Assembly (NCBI RefSeq): GCF_050586345.1
Contig: NZ_JBOCEF010000014.1
Coordinates: forward strand, 1-64,000
Direction of reading: 5' to 3'
Length of the DNA: 64,000 bases
DNA from: JBOCEF01 sp050586345
Lineage (GTDB): Bacteria; Pseudomonadota; Alphaproteobacteria; Rhodobacterales; Rhodobacteraceae
Shown: positions 45,283 through 53,080 of the stretch, in pieces
Layout of the letters: the number at the start of each line of letters is the position of its first letter
Position numbering within the stretch: the first letter of the stretch is position 1
The notes under the pieces: generated by a model
Told to the model about the DNA's origin: nothing
What the model saw: only the letters and a program-made list of their open reading frames with translations
The model's database searches: none
Program-made: the position numbers and the translations under genes

Positions 45283-47421
45283 ATGCCGTTCCATTACGAC
45301 AAAGACGAAGACGGCATCGTGACCGTCACCATGGACATGGACGGCCAGTCGGCCAACACCATGAACATGCAGTTCCGCGGCCTGATGTCCGAGACGGTGG
45401 CCAAACTGGAGGCCGAAGAGGGCCTGACCGGCGTCGTCTTCGCGTCGGCCAAGAAGACCTTCTTCGCGGGCGGGGACCTGAAGGACCTGCTGGCCCAGTC
45501 CGAGGCGACCGAGGAATATTTCGGCTACGCGGAGGAGAACAAGGGCTTCCTGCGGCGGATCGAGAAGCTGCCCGTCCCGGTGGCGGCCGCCATCAACGGC
45601 GCGGCGCTGGGGGGCGGGTACGAGATCTGCCTCGCCTGCAACCGGCGCATCGCGCTGGACCACCCCGGGGCCGTCACCGGCGTGCCCGAGGTGACGCTGG
45701 GCCTGCTGCCCGGCGCCGGGGGCGTGGTGCGCATCACCGCGCTGCTGGGGCTTGAGAAGGCCCTGCCGGTGCTGATGGAAGGCAAGCCGCACAAGCCCGC
45801 CTTGGCGCTGAAGCTCGGCATGATCGATGAGCTGGTGAAGACGCCGGAAGAGCTGATCCCCGCCGCCAAGGCCTGGATCAAGGCCAACCCCGACGCGGCG
45901 CAACAGCCCTGGGACCGCAAGGGCTTCAAATACCCCGGCGGCGGCGCCGATGCGCCGAACATCCGCATGACCGCGGCCATCGCCCCGACCATGCTGGTCA
46001 AGAAGACCCGCGGGCTGATGCCGGCGCCCGAGAAGATCCTCGACATCGCGGTCAACTCCATGCGCATCGGCTTCGACGACGCCCTGCGGATGGAGACGCG
46101 CAAATTCGTCTCCCTCGTCCCGACCACCGAGGCGAAGGCGGCGATCACCACCAACTTCTTCGGCATGGGCGCCATCCGCGGCGGGGCGTTCCGGCCCAAG
46201 GGCGACCGCTGGAAGCCCGCGTCTTCGTCCGTGCTCGGCGCCGGGATGATGGGCGCGGGCATCGCCTGGGCCCATGCCTCCAAGGGCCTGCCCACCGCGC
46301 TCAAGGACATGAGCCTCGAGAACGCCGAGAAGGGCAAGGGCTACTCCGCCAAGATCGCCGAGGGGCGCGTCGCCAAGGGCCGCATGAAGCCCGAGGCCGC
46401 CGAGGCGCTGCTCGGGGCCATCCGCCCCACCGACCAGGATGATTACGACGGCGTCGACATCATCATCGAGGCGGTGTTCGAGGACATCGCCCTGAAGGAA
46501 AAGGTGATCCCGGAGACCTTTGCGAAGCTGTCCGAGGACGGCATCTACGGCTCCAACACCTCCACCCTGCCGATCTCGATCCTGGCCGAGGCCTGCCCCG
46601 ACCCGACCCGCTTCATCGGCATCCACTTCTTCTCGCCGGTCGACAAGATGCAGCTGGTCGAGATCATCATGGGCGAGAAGACCAGCGAGGACACGCTGCG
46701 CAAGGCCTATGACTACGTGCAGGGCATCGGCAAGATCCCGATCGTGGTCAATGACAGCCGCGGCTTCTTCACCTCCCGCGTCTTCGGCACCTATCTCGAC
46801 GAGGGCATGGCGCTGCTGGTCGACGGCATGTCCCCGGTGATGATCGAGCGCGCTGCGTGGAAGATCGGCATGCCGGTCGGCCCGCTCCAGGTGCATGACG
46901 AGACCTCGATGGTGCTGTCGAAGAAGGTCCACGACACGCATGTGGCCCTCGACAAGCGGCTCGGGATCACCGACGGCTTCCCGGCGAAGAACGAGGCGTC
47001 GAAGAAGGTGGCCCACAAGATGGTCGAGCTCGGCCGCGGCGGGCGCCATTACGGCGGCGGCTTTTACGAGTACGGGCCGGACGGGCGGCGCCTCTGGGAC
47101 GGGCTCGGCCAGTTCGCGGAAGGGAACGCGCCGATCTCGATGCAGGAGGCGGAGGACCGGATGCTCTACCGTTTCGCCATCGAGACGCTGCGCTGCTGGC
47201 ATGAGGGCGTGCTGCGCTCCGAGGTCGAGGCCAATATCGGCTCGATCTTCGCCATCGGCTTCCCGGCCCATACCGGGGGCGCGATGCAGTTCATCCGCGG
47301 CGTCGGGATCGACGCGTTCGGCGCCCGCGCGGCCGCGCTGGCCGACGCGTGGGGCGAGCGCTTCGCGGTGCCCGAAGGGGCGCTCGAGGCGATGAAGGCG
47401 GCGGACCCGATCGCGGCCTGA
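45283..47421 (+). CDS. Enoyl-CoA hydratase / 3-hydroxyacyl-CoA dehydrogenase (FadB/FadJ type)
   Basis: A 712-residue bifunctional protein. The N-terminal crotonase domain (about 1-190) has FFAGGDLKDLL and NGAALGGGYEICLACNRRIA, with the glutamate-rich VTLGLLPGAGGVVR. The NAD-binding domain starts at about 310 with VLGAGMMGAGIAWAHA, the catalytic His is in FIGIHFFSPVDKM, and the C-terminal dimer domains follow. It performs two successive steps of beta-oxidation with the adjacent thiolase. GAGAGGG lies before the start. Confidence 0.95.
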   Translation: MPFHYDKDEDGIVTVTMDMDGQSANTMNMQFRGLMSETVAKLEAEEGLTGVVFASAKKTFFAGGDLKDLLAQSEATEEYFGYAEENKGFLRRIEKLPVPVAAAINGAALGGGYEICLACNRRIALDHPGAVTGVPEVTLGLLPGAGGVVRITALLGLEKALPVLMEGKPHKPALALKLGMIDELVKTPEELIPAAKAWIKANPDAAQQPWDRKGFKYPGGGADAPNIRMTAAIAPTMLVKKTRGLMPAPEKILDIAVNSMRIGFDDALRMETRKFVSLVPTTEAKAAITTNFFGMGAIRGGAFRPKGDRWKPASSSVLGAGMMGAGIAWAHASKGLPTALKDMSLENAEKGKGYSAKIAEGRVAKGRMKPEAAEALLGAIRPTDQDDYDGVDIIIEAVFEDIALKEKVIPETFAKLSEDGIYGSNTSTLPISILAEACPDPTRFIGIHFFSPVDKMQLVEIIMGEKTSEDTLRKAYDYVQGIGKIPIVVNDSRGFFTSRVFGTYLDEGMALLVDGMSPVMIERAAWKIGMPVGPLQVHDETSMVLSKKVHDTHVALDKRLGITDGFPAKNEASKKVAHKMVELGRGGRHYGGGFYEYGPDGRRLWDGLGQFAEGNAPISMQEAEDRMLYRFAIETLRCWHEGVLRSEVEANIGSIFAIGFPAHTGGAMQFIRGVGIDAFGARAAALADAWGERFAVPEGALEAMKAADPIAA

Positions 47422-47460
47422 TGGACGCGGCGCAAGCGCCGCGGCGACGACGAGAACCGG

Positions 47461-47484
47461 AAGGGGCGGCGCGGGCCGCCCCTT
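47461..47484 (+). terminator. Terminator after the beta-oxidation genes
   Basis: AAGGGGCGGC and GCCGCCCCTT form a 10-bp stem with a 4-base loop and the tail TCCTT, 39 bases after the FadB-type stop. Confidence 0.7.
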
Positions 47485-47508
47485 TCCTTGCGAAAGGACG
47501 CGGGCGGG

Positions 47509-47859
47509 ATGAAAACGGCGGGATGGATCCTGCGGGCGGCCTGGCTCGGCGCCTGCCTCTTCGCCCTCTCGACCCTCTGGCGCGCGGGGGCGGGGTTCGC
47601 GGACGGACAGGCCGCCGTGGTGCTCATGCTGCTGCTGACCGCGCCGCTGGGGGTGCTGGCCGCGGCGCCGCTGATGTGGAGCTTCGGGGCCGGGATCATG
47701 GCGGCGCCGGCCGCGGCGGTCGCGGTCTGGGCCCTCGCCGCCGCCGCGGGCTATGCCCAGTGGTTCATTCTTTTGCCCCGGGCGTTCCGGCGGCTGGTCT
47801 TCGGCAAGCCGCCCGCCCGGGATGACCACATGACGACCGGGGAGGCGCGCGATGGCTGA
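47509..47859 (+). CDS. Small membrane protein, paralogue A
   Basis: A 116-residue protein with about three hydrophobic segments and the sequence AAAAGYAQWFILLPRAFRRLV, ending DDHMTTGEARDG. It is clearly related to the next gene product (same core and same tail pattern). Its stop overlaps the next start by 8 bases (ATGGCTGA). The start at 47509 has AAAGGA upstream. The function is unknown. Confidence 0.7.
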   Translation: MKTAGWILRAAWLGACLFALSTLWRAGAGFADGQAAVVLMLLLTAPLGVLAAAPLMWSFGAGIMAAPAAAVAVWALAAAAGYAQWFILLPRAFRRLVFGKPPARDDHMTTGEARDG

Positions 47860-48277
47860 GGCCGCGACACGGGGCGCCCCGGGCGGCGGCGCCTCAAGGT
47901 CGGGGCGGCGCATGCGGCTGATCGGCTGGGCCTTGCGCGCCCTCTGGGCCGGCGCCTGCCTCTACGCCGCCGGGATCGCGGCGCTGCCGGCGCAGGAGGC
48001 GCTGCTGTCCGGCTATGCCCTGATGCTGCTGCCCAACGCGCCGGCGAGCCTCCTGGTCAGCGGGGCCTGGGGGGGACTCGCCATGCCGGTCCCGGGGGGC
48101 GGCGCGCTGATGGCGACCGGGCTGTTCGCGGCGACCGCGGCGGCGGGGTATGCGCAATGGTTCATTCTCGTGCCCTGGGCGGTGCGGCGGCTGCTGCGCC
48201 GCCCCGCAGCCGGGGCGCGGAGCGGAGACGAATACGACGACATGACGACGAACGACAAGGAGACGCGCAATGGCTGA
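47852..48277 (+). CDS. Small membrane protein, paralogue B
   Basis: A 141-residue protein with an N-terminal basic stretch, three hydrophobic segments, the core ATAAAGYAQWFILVPWAVRRLL and the tail DDMTTNDKETRNG. It is a tandem paralogue of the preceding gene product. It also ends in an ATGGCTGA overlap, here with the CoA-transferase gene, so all three genes are translationally coupled. The function is unknown; the coupling suggests a link to the CoA-transferase or to membrane delivery of its substrate. Confidence 0.7.
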   Translation: MAEAATRGAPGGGASRSGRRMRLIGWALRALWAGACLYAAGIAALPAQEALLSGYALMLLPNAPASLLVSGAWGGLAMPVPGGGALMATGLFAATAAAGYAQWFILVPWAVRRLLRRPAAGARSGDEYDDMTTNDKETRNG

Positions 48278-49418
48278 CGCCGCACGCGGGGGGCCCCTGG
48301 AGGGGCTGAAGGTTGTGGAGATGGCGGGGCTCGGCCCCTGCCCGCTGGCCGGGCAGATGCTGGCCGATCTCGGGGCCGAGGTGCTGCTGATCGAGCGCGC
48401 CGGGACCCCGGCGAAGGATCGCGCTTGGGACGTGAACAACCGCGGCAAGCGGCCCGTGGCGCTGAACCTCAAGACGCCGGAAGGCGCGGGCGCGGCGATG
48501 ACCCTGATCAAGGGCGCCGACATCCTGATCGAGGGGTTCCGCCCGGGGGTGATGGAGAAGCTCGGGCTGGGGCCGGAGGAATGCCTCGCCGCCAATCCGG
48601 GCCTCGTGTTCGGGCGCATGACCGGCTGGGGCCAGGACGGGCCGCTGTCGATGACCGCGGGGCATGACATCAACTACCTGTCGATGACCGGCCTGCTGTG
48701 GATGATGGGAGAGAAGGGCCGCCCGCCGGTCCCGCCGCTGAACCTCGTGGCGGATTACGGGGGCGGGACGATGTTCCTGCTGCTCGGGGTCCTCTCGGCG
48801 CTGTGGGAACGCTCGCGCTCCGGCAAGGGCCAGGTGGTGGACGCGGCGATGGTGGACGGGGTCTCGGCCTTCTCCGGCATCTTCCGCGGTTTCGCCGCCC
48901 TCGGCGCCTGGCGCGAGGAACGGGCGGACAACCTGCTCGACGGCGCCGCGCCCTTCTACCGCTGCTATGAATGCGCCTGCGGCGGGTTCCTCTCGGTCGG
49001 CCCGCTGGAGCCGCAGTTCTTCGCGCAGTTCGTCAAGCTCGCGGGCCTGCCCGAGGCGCATCGCGAGGACCAGCGCGACCCGGCGACCTGGGAGGCGCGC
49101 GCGGCGCAGTATGCCGAGGTGTTCCGCGGCAAGACCCGGGACGAGTGGGTGGCGATCTTCGAGGGCACCGACGCCTGCGTCGCGCCGGTGCTCTCGCCCT
49201 CCGAGGCCGAGGCGCATCCCGCCAACACCGCCCGCGGCGTGCACGTGACGGTGGGCGGCGTGACCCAGGCCGCCCCCGCCCCCCGCTTCGGGCGCACGCC
49301 TGCGCCCGCGGTGACGGCGGCGCGGCCCGCCGGCTCGGACACCGAGGCGGCGCTGGCCGAGGCGGGCCTGGGCGCGGCCGAGATCGCGGCGCTGAAGGCG
49401 GCCGGCGCGCTCGGCTGA
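48270..49418 (+). CDS. CaiB/BaiF family CoA-transferase (alpha-methylacyl-CoA racemase-like)
   Basis: A 382-residue class III CoA-transferase/racemase. Features include GPLEGLKVVEMAGLGPCPLAGQMLADLGAEVLLIER at the N-terminus, VNNRGKRPVALNLK, FGRMTGWGQDGPLS with the catalytic aspartate region AGHDINYLSMTGLL (His-Asp), and YRCYECACGGFLSVGPLEPQF. The pattern is closest to alpha-methylacyl-CoA racemases, which invert the 2-methyl group before beta-oxidation of branched acyl-CoA. It follows the beta-oxidation genes, supporting branched-chain or sterol side-chain oxidation. Confidence 0.92.
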   Translation: MADAARGGPLEGLKVVEMAGLGPCPLAGQMLADLGAEVLLIERAGTPAKDRAWDVNNRGKRPVALNLKTPEGAGAAMTLIKGADILIEGFRPGVMEKLGLGPEECLAANPGLVFGRMTGWGQDGPLSMTAGHDINYLSMTGLLWMMGEKGRPPVPPLNLVADYGGGTMFLLLGVLSALWERSRSGKGQVVDAAMVDGVSAFSGIFRGFAALGAWREERADNLLDGAAPFYRCYECACGGFLSVGPLEPQFFAQFVKLAGLPEAHREDQRDPATWEARAAQYAEVFRGKTRDEWVAIFEGTDACVAPVLSPSEAEAHPANTARGVHVTVGGVTQAAPAPRFGRTPAPAVTAARPAGSDTEAALAEAGLGAAEIAALKAAGALG

Positions 49419-49428
49419 CGCGCCCGCC

Positions 49429-49531
49429 GGGGGCCTGACGACGGGGCCTGATGACGGGGCCTGACGACGGGGGCCTGACGACGGGGGCCTGACGACGGGG
49501 GCCTGACGACGGGGGCCTGACGATGGGGGCC
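49429..49531. repeat. 13-14-bp tandem repeat, about 7.5 copies
   Basis: Units GGGGGCCTGACGAC (14 bp) and GGGGCCTGATGAC/GGGGCCTGACGAC (13 bp) run head to tail from 49429, with seven full copies and a partial eighth, starting 11 bases after the CoA-transferase stop. Confidence 0.95.
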
Positions 49532-49558
49532 GCGCGCCGGACGGGCGCGCGGCCCCTT
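49526..49558 (+). terminator. Terminator after the CoA-transferase gene
   Basis: A 13-bp perfect stem, GGGGCCGCGCGCC (49526-49538) with 49544-49556, followed by TT. It is fused to the end of the tandem repeat. Confidence 0.7.
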
Positions 49559-49641
49559 CGCGCATCACCCGCCGTTCACCTTGGCGACAGGCGCCCTGCC
49601 CGACCCTTGCCGCACCGGAAGGCGCCAGGGGAGGATGCGCG

Positions 49642-50487
49642 ATGAACGCCGATATCGTGAGGCTGATCCAGACGAAGCTGGCCGAGATGGGCCATTACAC
49701 CGCCAAGGTGGATGGCGACCGCGGACCGAAGACCAACGCCGCGGCGCGGGCGGGGCTTCCGGGCCTCGGGCAAGGAACCCCCGAGGGCTTCGCCGACTGG
49801 TCCGGCAAACGCTGCGCCGTGGGCTTCCTGCAGGCCTGGGCCGCGTCCGAGGGGATCGACCCCGGCCCGGTGGACGGCTGGTGGGGCCCGCAGACGGAAT
49901 ACGCGGCCGAGTGCCTGGAACAGAAGCTCTCGGGCGCGGGGATCCGGCATTTCCTCGACGAGACGCCCGAGACCCTGCCCAACCCCTCGGGTTTTCCGGC
50001 CGAAAGCCGCGGTCAGCGCGAGATCCGCGATTTCTACGGCGCCCCCGGCGTCAAGGACGGGCGCGAGCCGCGGTTGGTGCGCGTCGAGCTGCCCTGGCGG
50101 ATGAAGCTGAGCTGGAACCGCAGCCTGTCGCGCTCGAGCCTGCGGGTGCACGAGAAATGCGCCGAGAGCCTGGTGCGGGTGCTGGCGCGGATCGAGGCGG
50201 CCTATTCCCCGGCGCAGCGCGAGGATCTCGGGATCGACATCTTCAGCGGCGACTACAACCCGCGCAAGATGAAGGGCGCGGACCGCCATTCGCTGCATTC
50301 CTGGGGGATCGCCTTCGACTTCGACCACACCCGCAACAGCCTCCATGCCAACGGCGCCGAGGCGCGTCTGGGCCAGCGCGACGCGATCCCGTTCTGGGAG
50401 GCGTGGGAGGCCGAGGGCTGGTATTCGCTGGGGCGGATGAAGAATTACGACTTCATGCACGTGCAGGCCGCGCACCGGACCTATTGA
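49642..50487 (+). CDS. M15-type peptidoglycan peptidase with peptidoglycan-binding repeats
   Basis: A 281-residue protein. Two peptidoglycan-binding-like units lie in the N-terminal third: IQTKLAEMGHYTAKVDGDRGPKTNAA, then FLQAWAASEGIDPGPVDGWWGPQTEYA. The C-terminal half has the M15 D-alanyl-D-alanine carboxypeptidase/endolysin pattern FSGDYNPRKMKGADRHSLHSWGIAFDFD with zinc ligands His and Asp, and a final MHVQ histidine. No signal peptide is visible, as in phage or gene-transfer-agent lysins, but no phage genes are near. The start has GGGGAGGA upstream. Confidence 0.85.
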   Translation: MNADIVRLIQTKLAEMGHYTAKVDGDRGPKTNAAARAGLPGLGQGTPEGFADWSGKRCAVGFLQAWAASEGIDPGPVDGWWGPQTEYAAECLEQKLSGAGIRHFLDETPETLPNPSGFPAESRGQREIRDFYGAPGVKDGREPRLVRVELPWRMKLSWNRSLSRSSLRVHEKCAESLVRVLARIEAAYSPAQREDLGIDIFSGDYNPRKMKGADRHSLHSWGIAFDFDHTRNSLHANGAEARLGQRDAIPFWEAWEAEGWYSLGRMKNYDFMHVQAAHRTY

Positions 50488-50591
50488 GGCGCGGCGGGCG
50501 GCGGCGGGCCTGCGGCGGCAAGCTTCGGGCCGCGGGCGTTCGGCGGAAGGGGCGCCCGGGCGAGGACCGGGGCGCCCCGCCCCCGGCGCGC

Positions 50592-51200
50592 TCAGGCGCC
50601 GAGGACCTCCGCCCGGAGCGCGTCGGGCACGTCGCCCTGGCGCGCGCCGTTTCCAAGCGCGAGCGCGGCGCGCCAGAGCGCCACGGCGCGGGCGCGGGGG
50701 GCGGCGGCGAGCGGGCCCATCGGGCCGTCGGCGGCCCAGCCCGCATCCGTCAGGTCGCGCCATTCCACGTTCAGATGCACCGCGGAATGGTCATAGAGGC
50801 TGCGCAGCGCGCGGGCGGGCAGAACCTCGGCCAGCGACAGGCGGGCCTCGGGGGTCTCGGCGCAGTCCTCCGACGCTTCGCCCACCCGGGCCGCCTTGGC
50901 GCAGGCGGCGCGGCGGCGGGCGTCATAGCCCACTTCGGCCACGATGCGCGCACGGGTGGCGCCGGGGCGGGCCGAGGGCGCGAACAGCGCGTCGTCCGGC
51001 AGCTCGCGGAGCTTGCGGGCGAAATAGGCGGCGGCCCGGCGGGCGAGCAGCAGGTCCCCGGCCGGGGCGGCCTCGGCGTCCCAGCGCGCCCCCGCACCCT
51101 GGCGTTCGCGCAGGGCCGCGCGGGCGGCGGCGTCGGGATCCGGCGCCGCCGCGGAGGTTTCGTCCACGCTCACGCGCGGCCCCTTGCTTTCGGCGCTCAC
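50592..51200 (-). CDS. Maleylpyruvate isomerase of the MDMPI/DinB type
   Basis: A 202-residue protein beginning at a GTG that overlaps the gentisate dioxygenase stop by 4 bases (GTGA). The body (LLLARRAAAYFARKLRELPDDALFAPSARPGATRARIVAEVGYDARR, LPARALRSLYDHSAVHLNVEWRDL) matches the mycothiol-dependent maleylpyruvate isomerase N-terminal family. Context is decisive: it lies in an operon with gentisate dioxygenase and fumarylpyruvate hydrolase and fills the missing isomerase step. Metal-ligand positions look altered: Glu89 stands in AEVGY where many relatives have His, and His138/His142 are in HSAVH. Proteobacteria do not make mycothiol, so another thiol or none must serve. Confidence 0.8.
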   Translation of the reverse strand: MSAESKGPRVSVDETSAAAPDPDAAARAALRERQGAGARWDAEAAPAGDLLLARRAAAYFARKLRELPDDALFAPSARPGATRARIVAEVGYDARRRAACAKAARVGEASEDCAETPEARLSLAEVLPARALRSLYDHSAVHLNVEWRDLTDAGWAADGPMGPLAAAPRARAVALWRAALALGNGARQGDVPDALRAEVLGA

Positions 51201-52297
51201 GCGCCGGAAACCTTGGTGCGCATGAAGTGCAGCGCCTCCATGATCGGCGCGTCCGAGAAGCGGAACAAGTCGAACTGCGTCTCGGCCTCGAGCGACCACG
51301 ACACCCAGGAGGGGGCCACGAACAGGTCGCCCTTCGAGAGCTTGCGCCGCTCGCCGCCCAGCACCACCGCGCCCTCGCCCTCGAACACCTGGAAGACGGT
51401 CGAGCCGACCTCCTGCCGCGCGGGGGTGGAGGCGCCGGCCCGCAGGCGGTGGAACTCGCAGCGGATGGTCGGCATCACGTCGCCGCCGGTCGTCGGGTTC
51501 ACGTAGCGGATCGCGGCATGGCCCGGCCCGGCGGTGGCGGGCTGGCCCTCGTCCTCGAGCAGCAGCTGCTCGGTCAGCGCGCGGTCGGTATGCTCCCACC
51601 GGAAGGCGGCGAGGGGCGAGGAGACGGTGTTCTCCAGCCCCGAGAGCGGGCGCAGGCCCGGATGGCCCCAGAGCCGCTCGCCCTGCGAGAACTGCGGCGT
51701 CGCGTTGTCGGTCACCCGGTCGGCGCCGAATTCGAAGAAGCCCACGTCCATCTGGCGGCTGAACGGGATGTCGAGCCCGTCGATCCAGGCCATGGGTTCC
51801 GTGGCGACGTTGTGGTGGCCGTGGAAGCGCCAGCCGGGGGTCAGCAGCAGGTCGCCGCGGGACATGCGCACCGGGTCGCCGTCGACCACGGTCCACACGC
51901 CCTCGCCCTCGACCACGAAGCGGAAGGCGTTCTGGGCGTGGCGATGCTCGGGCGCGTTCTCACCGGGGCAGAGATACTGGATGGCGCACCAGAGCGTCGG
52001 CGAGACATAAGCCGCGCCCCCGAGGCCGGGGTTGGCGAGGCCGATGGCGCGGCGCTCGCCGCCGCGGCCGACGGGCACCAGCTCGCCCGATTTCTCGGCC
52101 AACGGCAGCAGGTCGGACCACTTCCACACGTAAGGCACGGCGTCCGAGGTGGGGGTCATCGGCATCAGGCTGCCGGTCTGGGTCCAGAGCGGGTTCAGGT
52201 GGTTGTCCTTGAACCCCTGGTAGAGGGCGCGCAGCTCGGGCGTGTCTTCGGGCTGCATCCCGTGGGCGACGGTCTCGTGGTCGAGCTCTTCATTCAT
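51197..52297 (-). CDS. Gentisate 1,2-dioxygenase
   Basis: A 366-residue double-cupin dioxygenase that cleaves gentisate to maleylpyruvate with O2 and Fe(II). Probable iron ligands are His118 and His120 in PEHRHAQNAF and His159 in FHGHHN. The second cupin is around TVFQVFEGEGAVVLGGE. The ATG at 52297 has GGAGGATG; the frame further upstream is not part of the gene. It is followed, with a 4-base overlap, by the maleylpyruvate isomerase gene. Confidence 0.95.
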   Translation of the reverse strand: MNEELDHETVAHGMQPEDTPELRALYQGFKDNHLNPLWTQTGSLMPMTPTSDAVPYVWKWSDLLPLAEKSGELVPVGRGGERRAIGLANPGLGGAAYVSPTLWCAIQYLCPGENAPEHRHAQNAFRFVVEGEGVWTVVDGDPVRMSRGDLLLTPGWRFHGHHNVATEPMAWIDGLDIPFSRQMDVGFFEFGADRVTDNATPQFSQGERLWGHPGLRPLSGLENTVSSPLAAFRWEHTDRALTEQLLLEDEGQPATAGPGHAAIRYVNPTTGGDVMPTIRCEFHRLRAGASTPARQEVGSTVFQVFEGEGAVVLGGERRKLSKGDLFVAPSWVSWSLEAETQFDLFRFSDAPIMEALHFMRTKVSGA

Positions 52298-52355
52298 GGC
52301 GCATCCTCCCTTGTTCGAAACCGGGGGGCGGGACCGGCCCGCCCCCCGAACGTCA

Positions 52356-53051
52356 TCAGGCCTTCGGGCCGATGGTGGTGGTGATCTGGCCGAGGCCGTC
52401 GATCGAAACGACGCAGACATCGCCCGGGACCATGGCGCCGACGCCCGCCGGGGTGCCGGTCATGATCACGTCGCCGGCCTTGAGCTCGACGAGGCCCGAG
52501 AGGTAGGAGATGATCTCGGGAACCGACCAGATCAGCTCCTCGAGGTCGGCGTCCTGCTTCACCTCGCCGTTGACCGTCAGCTTGATCGAGCCTTTCGACG
52601 GGTGGCCCACTTCCGAAACCGGATGAAGGGGCCCGATGACCGCGGAGCGGTCGAAACCCTTGCCCATGTCCCAGGGACGGCCCTGGTCGCGGGCCTTCAG
52701 CTGGATGTCGCGGCGGGTCAGGTCGTTGCCGACGGCATAGCCCCAGATGTGGGACTCGGCCTCGTCCTCGGGGATGTTCACGCCGCCCGAGGCGAGGGCG
52801 ACGATCAGCTCGGCCTCGTAGTGGAAGTTCTCGGTCTGCGGCGGGTAGGCGACGGTCTCATTGTCGTCCACCACGGCGTTCGCGGGCTTGGCGAAGAAGA
52901 AGGGGGGCTCGCGATCCGGGTCCTTGCCCATCTCGCGGGCATGGGCGGCGTAGTTGCGGCCGACGCAATAGATGCGGCGGACCGGGAAGCGGTCCTCGCT
53001 GCCGGCGACGGCGACCGAGGCCTGGGGCGCGGGGTCGATGACGTAACCCAT
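52356..53051 (-). CDS. Fumarylpyruvate hydrolase (FAH family)
   Basis: A 231-residue fumarylacetoacetate-hydrolase-family enzyme. RRIYCVGRNYAAHAREMG, FFFAKPANAVV, the metal ligand motif HYEAELIVAL, GYAVGNDLTRRDIQ and IMTGTPAGVGAM are present. In this operon it would hydrolyse fumarylpyruvate to fumarate and pyruvate, the last step of the gentisate pathway. AAGGATA precedes the start. Confidence 0.95.
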   Translation of the reverse strand: MGYVIDPAPQASVAVAGSEDRFPVRRIYCVGRNYAAHAREMGKDPDREPPFFFAKPANAVVDDNETVAYPPQTENFHYEAELIVALASGGVNIPEDEAESHIWGYAVGNDLTRRDIQLKARDQGRPWDMGKGFDRSAVIGPLHPVSEVGHPSKGSIKLTVNGEVKQDADLEELIWSVPEIISYLSGLVELKAGDVIMTGTPAGVGAMVPGDVCVVSIDGLGQITTTIGPKA

Positions 53052-53080
53052 GGGGCTGTATCCTTGTTCTTCGAGAGTCT

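Noticed and set aside
43114..47913. 1599-residue minus-strand ORF
   Set aside because: Antisense to hydratase, thiolase and FadB-type genes; its length reflects only the rarity of stop codons in this base composition.
49429..49531. CRISPR array
   Set aside because: Units are 13-14 bp and directly adjacent with no spacers, so it is a tandem repeat and not CRISPR.
49642..50487. Prophage or gene-transfer-agent lysin module
   Set aside because: The peptidase resembles endolysins, but no capsid, tail, holin or integrase genes lie nearby, so it is called as a single cellular gene.
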